From the NCBI GenBank assembly GCA_964431035.1, contig CAYSIF010000044.1:1-13026 (forward strand): DNA of 13,026 bases, in the 5' to 3' direction. The stretch comes from Methanobrevibacter_A sp964431035 (GTDB lineage: Archaea > Methanobacteriota > Methanobacteria > Methanobacteriales > Methanobacteriaceae). Under the pieces are notes generated by a model. The model saw nothing but the letters and a program-made list of their open reading frames with translations, was not told the DNA's origin and ran no database searches. Made by a program: the position numbers and the translations under genes. Of the stretch, positions 6,946-13,026 are shown one piece after another; position 1 is the stretch's first letter; every line of letters starts with the position of its first letter.

Positions 6946-7503
6946 ATGGGAAAATTCAAAATAACAAGAACAAAAATAGATGATGTTTTCACAGTAGAAC
7001 CTACAGTCTTTGGAGATGAAAGAGGATACTTTATGGAAACATACAATGAAAACGACTTCAAAGAAGAAGGAATAGATTTAACATTCGTTCAAGATAACCA
7101 ATCACTATCTACTAAAGGAGTTCTAAGAGGACTACACTTCCAATACACACAACCACAAGGAAAACTAGTAAGAGTAATAAAAGGAGAAGTATTCGATGTA
7201 GCAGTAGATCTTAGAAAAGACAGTGACACTTATGGACAATGGGTAGGAGTAATACTAACCAGTGAAAATAAAAAACAATTATACATACCAGAAGGATTTG
7301 CACATGGATTCTTAGTATTATCCGATACAGCAGAATTTGCATACAAATGCACAGACTTCTACCTACCAGAAGATGAAGGTGGAATACAATGGAACGACCC
7401 AGATATTGGAATTGAATGGCCAATAGATAATATGGATAAAATCATCCTATCAGACAAAGATAAACTCTGGAAACCATTAAAAGACACAAAAACAAACTTC
7501 TAA
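6946..7503 (+). CDS. rfbC: dTDP-4-dehydrorhamnose 3,5-epimerase
   Basis: Cupin-fold epimerase acting on dTDP-4-keto-6-deoxyglucose, the third step of the rhamnose pathway. It is 185 residues long, normal for RmlC. The catalytic base sits in RGLHFQ (61-66, His64), with VDLR (87-90), IPEGFAHGF (114-122) and the conserved tyrosine in DFYLPEDEGGIQWND (137-151, Tyr139). It starts 20 bases after rfbA, with AAGGA about 11 bases before the ATG. The product is the substrate of RfbD. Confidence 0.96.
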   Translation: MGKFKITRTKIDDVFTVEPTVFGDERGYFMETYNENDFKEEGIDLTFVQDNQSLSTKGVLRGLHFQYTQPQGKLVRVIKGEVFDVAVDLRKDSDTYGQWVGVILTSENKKQLYIPEGFAHGFLVLSDTAEFAYKCTDFYLPEDEGGIQWNDPDIGIEWPIDNMDKIILSDKDKLWKPLKDTKTNF

Positions 7504-7538
7504 AAAAAAATTAATAATATTTTGGTTTTGGTGATTAA

Positions 7539-8549
7539 ATGAAAAAATTGTTAATAACAGGTGGAGCAGGATTTATAGGAAGCAACTTCATCCACTACAT
7601 GATAAAACAGTATCCTGAATATGAATTCATAAACCTAGATGCATTAACATACTGTGGAAACCTAGAAAACCTAAAAACATTAAAAGATAATGAAAACTAC
7701 AAATTCATAAAAGGAAACATAGCAGATAAAGAATTAGTAGATGAAATAGTAAAAGATGTGGATTATATAGTTAATTTTGCAGCAGAAAGTCATGTAGACC
7801 GCAGTATAGAAGACCCAGAAATATTTATCAAATCCAACATACTAGGAACACAAAACCTACTAAACGCAGCAAAAAAACACGAAATAAAAAAATTCCTACA
7901 AGTATCAACAGATGAAGTATATGGAACACTAGGAAAAACAGGATACTTCACAGAAGAAACACCACTACAACCAAACAGTCCATACAGTGCAAGTAAAGCA
8001 GGAGCAGACCTAATGGTAAGAGCATACCACAACACCTTCAACCTACCAGTAAACATTACAAGATGCTCCAACAATTACGGTCCATACCAATTCCCAGAAA
8101 AACTAATACCACTAATGATATCCAATGCACTAGAAGACAAACCACTACCAGTATACGGAGATGGAAAAAACATAAGAGACTGGTTACACGTACACGACCA
8201 CTGCACAGCAATAGACTTAGTACTACACAAAGGAAAACTAGGTGAAGTATACAATATAGGTGGACATAACGAAAAACAAAACATCGAAATAGTTAAACTA
8301 ATACTAAAAACACTAGATAAACCAGAATCCCTAATAAAATTCGTAACAGACCGTTTAGGGCATGACCGTAGATATGCAATAGACTCCACAAAAATAACAG
8401 AAGAACTAGGATGGAAACCAAAATACACATTCGAAACAGGAATAATAGAAACAATAAACTGGTACTTAGATAACCAAGACTGGATAGAAAACGTAAAAAC
8501 TGGAGAATACCAAGAATACTATAATAAACTCTATGGAAACAGAATATAA
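7539..8549 (+). CDS. rfbB: dTDP-glucose 4,6-dehydratase
   Basis: NAD-dependent dehydratase that makes dTDP-4-keto-6-deoxyglucose, the second step of the pathway. It has 336 residues, the standard RmlB length. Motifs: TGGAGFIGS (7-15), FAAESHVDRSI (80-90), STDEVYG (123-129) with the catalytic Asp-Glu pair, Y149-SAS-K153, and NNYGPYQFPEKLIPL downstream. Asp34 near the first beta-alpha-beta unit suits NAD rather than NADP. A clear GGTGAT ribosome binding site (7530-7535) precedes the ATG. The gap from rfbC is 35 bases. With rfbD, rfbA and rfbC it completes the pathway from glucose-1-phosphate to dTDP-L-rhamnose. Confidence 0.96.
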   Translation: MKKLLITGGAGFIGSNFIHYMIKQYPEYEFINLDALTYCGNLENLKTLKDNENYKFIKGNIADKELVDEIVKDVDYIVNFAAESHVDRSIEDPEIFIKSNILGTQNLLNAAKKHEIKKFLQVSTDEVYGTLGKTGYFTEETPLQPNSPYSASKAGADLMVRAYHNTFNLPVNITRCSNNYGPYQFPEKLIPLMISNALEDKPLPVYGDGKNIRDWLHVHDHCTAIDLVLHKGKLGEVYNIGGHNEKQNIEIVKLILKTLDKPESLIKFVTDRLGHDRRYAIDSTKITEELGWKPKYTFETGIIETINWYLDNQDWIENVKTGEYQEYYNKLYGNRI

Positions 8550-8559
8550 GTGATTAAAA

Positions 8560-10053
8560 ATGGATTATAAGATAAGTGTTGTAATACCAGTATACAAAGT
8601 AGAAGACTACATAAAAGAATGCCTAGACTCAATAATAAACCAAACAATCGGCATAGAAAACATAGAAATACTAGCAGTAGATAACGCAAGCCCAGACAAG
8701 AGTATAGAAATAATAAAAGAATACCAAAAAGAATATCCAGATAATATAAAAATCCTAACAATAAAAGAAAACAACGGACCAGGACCAGCAAGAAACCTAG
8801 GAGTAGAAAACGCAACAGCACCATATTTAACCTTCGTAGACAGTGACGATATAATATCAAAAGACGCATTCGAAACCTGCTTAAAAACATTCACAGAAGA
8901 AAAATCAGACCTTGTAATATATCGAGCAGAAATCTTCAACGAAGAAGGAATGGTAGAAACCAACCAAGACGTATACAGTAAAAACCGTACAATAACAGAC
9001 TTATATCAATATCCAGAACTAATATTCTACACAAATGTATGGAACAAAATATATCCAAAAAAATTATACCCATATCTAAAATTTCCAGAATCAATACTCT
9101 ACGATGACAATGTAGCATCAGCAAGTGTAGTTACAAAATCACCTAAAATAAACATAACAACAGATACAATATACTACCACCGCCGACACGACCTAGCAAC
9201 AACACAAACCATAACCAAAAAAAATAGTCTAGATTTAATAGCAAGTGTACAACCAGCACTAGACTTAATAAAAGACACACCACAATACACAAACCTACTA
9301 CAATTCTTAGCACTAAAAATCCTATACTCAGCAATAAACTTCATGATAAACGACATAGAATCCCTAGAAGATATAAAAGAAGTATACGAGGAGTTAAAAA
9401 AATATCCAGACAAATTCAAACCAGAAATATTCGAAGAATTTAAAGAATACTTCCCAAACTACCAACTAACAAAAGAACAAGATAAACTATATGATATTAA
9501 AACACTAACAGTCCATGAATACTTAATAAAACACAAATACAGTAAACTAGAAGAAGAAAAAACATTACAATCCAACCTATACATAGACACAGGAAAAGGA
9601 TTCAACGAAGAAGATAAAATAACACTAAATTACAAACTAAAAAATGTAATAGAATTAAATTTCAACCTAAAAGATTATCCAAACATAAAACAATTAAGAT
9701 TTGATCCAATAGAAGATTATATAACAGAATGTAAAATAATCTCAGTAGAATCAGATAATAAACACTATGAAATAATAACCTCAAATTCAGACAACCCAGC
9801 ATCACAAGATAAACAATTATTCACAACAACAGACCCACAATACAATATAAACGGAACATTCGAAAACATAAACTACCTAAAAATAAGACTCAAAATAACA
9901 ATACTCTCCCATACTAAAATATCACAAATAATACAAGCACAAAAACAAGAAAACATAAAACTGCAAAACACACCAGCACCACAAACAAAAAACCAACCTA
10001 AACCTGAACCAAGTGTAGAGAAAAAATCAAGATTCTCCTTATTTAAAAAATAA
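8560..10053 (+). CDS. Family 2 glycosyltransferase with C-terminal LRFDP-type domain (copy 1)
   Basis: Inverting GT-A glycosyltransferase, 497 residues, probably cytoplasmic and acting on a lipid-linked or surface glycan; the donor sugar cannot be read from sequence. Residues 5-100 form the nucleotide-sugar domain: SVVIPVYKVEDYIKECLDS, AVDNAS (39-44), GPGPARNLG (73-81) and DSDD (94-97) for metal/nucleotide binding. WNKIYPKKL starts at 161, and Y181-DDN carries a likely acceptor-site acid. Residues about 341-445 form a separate predicted beta-rich module beginning YIDTGKGF and containing LRFDP (379-383), shared with the next gene. The tail (about 467-497) is rich in Pro, Lys and Gln and ends in basic residues. 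There is no predicted membrane segment. AAGTGATT serves as ribosome binding site; it follows rfbB by ten bases. Confidence 0.9.
   Translation: MDYKISVVIPVYKVEDYIKECLDSIINQTIGIENIEILAVDNASPDKSIEIIKEYQKEYPDNIKILTIKENNGPGPARNLGVENATAPYLTFVDSDDIISKDAFETCLKTFTEEKSDLVIYRAEIFNEEGMVETNQDVYSKNRTITDLYQYPELIFYTNVWNKIYPKKLYPYLKFPESILYDDNVASASVVTKSPKINITTDTIYYHRRHDLATTQTITKKNSLDLIASVQPALDLIKDTPQYTNLLQFLALKILYSAINFMINDIESLEDIKEVYEELKKYPDKFKPEIFEEFKEYFPNYQLTKEQDKLYDIKTLTVHEYLIKHKYSKLEEEKTLQSNLYIDTGKGFNEEDKITLNYKLKNVIELNFNLKDYPNIKQLRFDPIEDYITECKIISVESDNKHYEIITSNSDNPASQDKQLFTTTDPQYNINGTFENINYLKIRLKITILSHTKISQIIQAQKQENIKLQNTPAPQTKNQPKPEPSVEKKSRFSLFKK
8608..8648 (+). repeat. Direct repeat unit 1 (41 bases) shared by the tandem glycosyltransferases
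   Basis: Forty-one bases here are identical to 10117-10157, in the same reading frame and at the same place in both proteins (YIKECLDSIINQT). Similarity continues to 8670 with three mismatches over 63 bases. It points to duplication or gene conversion between the two genes. Confidence 0.9.
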
Positions 10054-10071
10054 AATGAAGTTGTTTTTATT

Positions 10072-11625
10072 ATGTTTAAAATAAGTGTAATAATACCATT
10101 ATACAATGTAGAAAAATACATAAAAGAATGCCTAGACTCAATAATAAACCAAACAATAGGCATAGACAATATAGAAATAATACTAATAGACGACTGCAGC
10201 ACAGACAACACACTAAACATAATAAAAGAATACCAAACACAATATCCCGATAATATAGTAATAATAGAACAAGAAACCAATCAAGGACCAGGAGCAGCAA
10301 GAAACCTAGGAATAGAAAAATCAAAAGGAAAATACCTAACATTCCTAGATGGAGATGACTTCATATCACCAAACACATATAAAGACTGTATAGACCTATT
10401 AGAAAAAGATAACGACCTAGATATGGTAATATACAAATACACACTATATAATGAAGAAGATAACACCATAATAGCACCAGACATACACCAACTAATATAT
10501 GAAAAAACACTTACAATAACAGATTTAAACAAAAACCCTGAAATAATATTTTCAACATCACCATGGAACAAAATATATACAAAAAAACTCATCCCCTACT
10601 TAAAATTCCCATCAATGCTATATGAGGATAATATAACAAGTGTAAAAACAATATTAAACTCACAAAAAATACACATAACAACAGATGCAATATATTACTA
10701 CAGATACGAAAAAGATAACAAGTCCAGATCACAATCAATCACATTAAACAATATAGAAGATTTAATAGAAAGTATAAAACAAATAATAAGCCTACAAAAC
10801 CAACATCCACAATACAAAAATCTCTTATTCTACTTAAGTTTAAAATTCCTCTATGATATAATATACTGGATGTTAAACCTGGATTTCACATATAAACAAT
10901 TAGAAAAAATATACTACCAATTAAAAGAACTACCAACAATAGATGATAAAATACTAATTGATTTTGAAGAAAAATTCCCAATATACACTCTCCACAACCA
11001 AGAAGCACTAAAAGACCTGGAAAAATTAGAACCATTACACTACTTTGTAAAACACAGATACTATAATCAAACAATAAACCCAATATACGAAGCATCAATA
11101 TACATAGACACAGGAAAAGGCTTTAATGATGATGAAAAAATAACACAAGAATACAGGATACAAGACCGTAATATAAGCTTAGATTTCAACCTAAAAGACT
11201 ACCATAAGATTAAAGGTTTAAGATTTGATCCAGTAGAAAATCATCTCTGCAGTTGCATAATAAAAACAATAAGTAACAATTTAGAAATTGATAAAACTAA
11301 TGCAGAAAACCCTGAAGATAATAAACAAATATTTTTAACAAGAGATCCACAATACACATTTAAAGGAGACTTCACAAACCTAAACAACCTAAAAATAAGT
11401 TTCCATATACACACAGGAAACTCAGAAGATTTAAGAATATACTTTACACAAAAACTGGCAGAATTAAATGCTAAAATAAAAGGATTAAACTATGAAATAG
11501 AAGCAAGAGACAAAATAATAGAAAACAAAAACAATATAATCAACCAAAGAGACCAAACAATAGAAGAAATTACAGAATCAACCTCCTGGAAAATAACACA
11601 ACCACTACGCTCAATAAAAAAATAA
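10072..11625 (+). CDS. Family 2 glycosyltransferase with LRFDP-type domain, coiled coil and SWKITQPLR tail (copy 2)
   Basis: A 517-residue paralogue of the preceding gene. GT-A motifs: SVIIPLYNVEKYIKECLDS (5-23), IDDCSTD (39-45), GPGAARNLG (72-80) and DGDD (93-96). WNKIYTKKL begins at 165, and Y184-EDN holds the likely catalytic acid pair. The accessory beta-rich region runs about 344-452 with YIDTGKGF (344-351) and LRFDP (383-387). Unlike copy 1, the C terminus is a predicted coiled coil (about 458-500, KLAELNAKIKGLNYEIEA onward) ending in STSWKITQPLRSIKK. Similar tails (SWRLTAPLR-like) occur at the ends of bacterial polysaccharide glycosyltransferases and may mark complex assembly or membrane association. 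The ribosome binding site is weak (GAAG), and the 18-base gap suggests co-transcription. The sugar specificity is unknown. Confidence 0.9.
   Translation: MFKISVIIPLYNVEKYIKECLDSIINQTIGIDNIEIILIDDCSTDNTLNIIKEYQTQYPDNIVIIEQETNQGPGAARNLGIEKSKGKYLTFLDGDDFISPNTYKDCIDLLEKDNDLDMVIYKYTLYNEEDNTIIAPDIHQLIYEKTLTITDLNKNPEIIFSTSPWNKIYTKKLIPYLKFPSMLYEDNITSVKTILNSQKIHITTDAIYYYRYEKDNKSRSQSITLNNIEDLIESIKQIISLQNQHPQYKNLLFYLSLKFLYDIIYWMLNLDFTYKQLEKIYYQLKELPTIDDKILIDFEEKFPIYTLHNQEALKDLEKLEPLHYFVKHRYYNQTINPIYEASIYIDTGKGFNDDEKITQEYRIQDRNISLDFNLKDYHKIKGLRFDPVENHLCSCIIKTISNNLEIDKTNAENPEDNKQIFLTRDPQYTFKGDFTNLNNLKISFHIHTGNSEDLRIYFTQKLAELNAKIKGLNYEIEARDKIIENKNNIINQRDQTIEEITESTSWKITQPLRSIKK
10117..10157 (+). repeat. Direct repeat unit 2 (41 bases) shared by the tandem glycosyltransferases
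   Basis: Identical to 8608-8648, with 1509 bases between equivalent positions. That distance is about one gene plus spacer, as expected for a tandem gene duplication. Recombination between the copies would fuse the two genes in frame. Confidence 0.9.
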
Positions 11626-11642
11626 GAAGGGGAACATAAACA

Positions 11643-13026
11643 GTGAATCAAACATCCTACATAAACTTTCTAAAAAAAGCAAAATTCAACCCCACAAAAG
11701 CAAAACAATACCAAAAAGCTTACCAAAAAATAAAAGAAACAGACCTTTTTGATGAAAAATTCTACCTAGAACAATACCACAATGTAGCAAAATCAAATAT
11801 AGATCCACTAATACACTACCTATTCTACGGAGGAAACGAAGGAAAATATCCAAGCCTAAAATTCAATGGAAACCAATACCAAAACACCTACAAAGAAGCA
11901 CTAAACACCAACCCACTAGTACACTATATTCTAAAAGGACAATATGAAAACCATGAAACATTTCCAGTAAACTACAACCAACAATACGAAACTATACTAA
12001 AAAACAACCTACTATACTTACATAATTACATATTTACAGAAGAACCATTAGTATCAATAATAATATTAAACAGAAATGGTTACCATCACCTAAAAAGACT
12101 ATTTAAAGACTTTAAAAAGAATACCAATTATAATAACTATGAGATAATAATTGTAGATAATGCATCAACAGACCAATCAGTAGAATACTTAAACTCCCTA
12201 GATTTACCAATAAGAATAATACAAAATAGTCAAAATGAATCATTCTCTCATGGAAACAATCAAGCAGTAAAAATAGCAAAAGGAGAACTAATACTACTAC
12301 TTAACAATGACATACAACCAACATATGGTTGGTTAAACGAAATGGTAGGAACAATAACAGAAAATGAAAACACAGCAGCTGTAGGAGCCAAATTAATATA
12401 CCCATACTACTTTGACAGAGTATCAATAAACAAATCATTCACAATACAACACACCAAAGTAAAATTCGAAGAAGTAATAACAAACGATTACGAATATGGG
12501 CCAATACATGAAGATATAGAAGAAAAAGACATATTCAACAAAAAATATAATCAAAAAGAACAAGTTTTAGCAGTAACAGCAGCTTGCATACTAATAAAGA
12601 AATCAGTCTATGAAGAATTAGGAGGCCTGGATGAGGAATATTTCTATGGTTATGAAGATGTTGATTTTATGTTGAAAATTCATGAAAAAAATTATAATGT
12701 AATGTGTGCAGGTGGAGCATTACTGTTTCATCATGAATCAAGTACACGAAATGATGAAGGAAAATTCATAGAACAAAACATAAAAAATATAAAAACACTA
12801 ACACGAAAATGGGAAGAATACCTATTCAAAAATATTCTATTAGACAAAATAAAAAAACTAAAATTCTTCACAAATTACAAACTAACAATAGGTATATTAA
12901 ACACTAAACCATCAAATACGAATGATAAAACAATAAAAAACCTAGCAAAAGAAGTAAACAAAAATGATTATAATATAGAGTTAATTACTGATGAAAAAAC
13001 AAGAATAACGAGTAAAGAAACAGATA
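11643..13026 (+). CDS. Large multidomain family 2 glycosyltransferase, rhamnosyltransferase-like (3' end outside window)
   Basis: Translating from GTG 11643 stays open for 461 codons to the window edge. An in-frame TAA at 11637-11639 rules out an earlier start, and AAGGGG (11627-11632) lies ten bases upstream. Residues about 35-110 hold two short repeats: FDEKFYLEQYHNV..PLIHYLFYGGNEGKYPS, then YQNTYKEA..PLVHYILKGQYEN. Such repeats are common at the front of large bacterial glycosyltransferases. A GT2 domain follows: VSIIILNRNG (137-146), VDNASTDQS (171-179), FSHGNNQAV (201-209), LLLNNDI (218-224) in place of DXD, GGLDEEYFYGYEDVDF (327-342), FHHES. This LNNDI/GYEDVD form resembles WbbL-type rhamnosyltransferases, which suits the rhamnose genes upstream. 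From about 413, KLTIGILNTKPSN may begin a second domain. The donor is inferred. Confidence 0.88.
   Translation, partial: MNQTSYINFLKKAKFNPTKAKQYQKAYQKIKETDLFDEKFYLEQYHNVAKSNIDPLIHYLFYGGNEGKYPSLKFNGNQYQNTYKEALNTNPLVHYILKGQYENHETFPVNYNQQYETILKNNLLYLHNYIFTEEPLVSIIILNRNGYHHLKRLFKDFKKNTNYNNYEIIIVDNASTDQSVEYLNSLDLPIRIIQNSQNESFSHGNNQAVKIAKGELILLLNNDIQPTYGWLNEMVGTITENENTAAVGAKLIYPYYFDRVSINKSFTIQHTKVKFEEVITNDYEYGPIHEDIEEKDIFNKKYNQKEQVLAVTAACILIKKSVYEELGGLDEEYFYGYEDVDFMLKIHEKNYNVMCAGGALLFHHESSTRNDEGKFIEQNIKNIKTLTRKWEEYLFKNILLDKIKKLKFFTNYKLTIGILNTKPSNTNDKTIKNLAKEVNKNDYNIELITDEKTRITSKETD

Noticed and set aside
7504..7538. Possible internal promoter between rfbC and rfbB
   Set aside because: The 35-base gap is AT-rich but has no convincing TATA box at a suitable distance. 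The ribosome binding site explains the conserved-looking part.
10055..10084. Nine-codon mini open frame overlapping the start of glycosyltransferase copy 2
   Set aside because: Such short frames are expected by chance in AT-rich spacers, and it has no good ribosome binding site of its own.
1..13026. CRISPR array, tRNA genes or insertion sequences
   Set aside because: No regularly spaced repeats, cloverleaf-like sequences, transposase motifs or terminal inverted repeats were recognised on either strand by eye.

Overview
The window looks like chromosomal DNA from a very AT-rich methanogenic archaeon of the Methanobacteriales, most likely Methanosphaera or a close relative. This is inferred from the strong preference for ATA, CTA, AGA and GGA codons, TATA-box promoters, GGTGAT/GGAGG ribosome binding sites, and a LeuC/LeuD/LeuB set that resembles methanogen proteins I remember. 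No database search was possible.

Layout. (1) 126-798, plus strand: a two-gene MNT nucleotidyltransferase/HEPN pair with an 8-base overlap, of the toxin-antitoxin type, behind its own TATA box and a small palindrome. (2) 927-3695, minus strand: leuC-leuD-leuB, encoding isopropylmalate isomerase large and small subunits and isopropylmalate dehydrogenase for leucine synthesis. (3) 3759-5000, minus strand: a UDP-N-acetyl-D-mannosamine dehydrogenase (WecC type) that makes UDP-ManNAcA. (4) about 5001-5205: a roughly 200-base divergent promoter region. (5) 5206-13026, plus strand: one tightly packed operon, rfbD-rfbA-rfbC-rfbB (the complete dTDP-L-rhamnose pathway from glucose-1-phosphate), followed by two tandem paralogous family 2 glycosyltransferases and a third, larger multidomain glycosyltransferase cut by the window edge.

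Together, regions 3 to 5 form a surface-polysaccharide locus. WecC supplies an acidic amino sugar nucleotide, RfbABCD supply dTDP-rhamnose, and the glycosyltransferases presumably assemble these into a cell-surface glycan. The glycosyltransferases carry accessory modules: a shared C-terminal LRFDP-type domain, a coiled coil with an SWKITQPLR-type tail, and N-terminal HYL..G repeats. These modules are the least understood part of the window. No tRNA, rRNA, insertion sequence or CRISPR array was recognised, and I found no clearly unprecedented system. The most interesting items are the accessory domains, the tandem glycosyltransferase duplication, and the MNT/HEPN pair.
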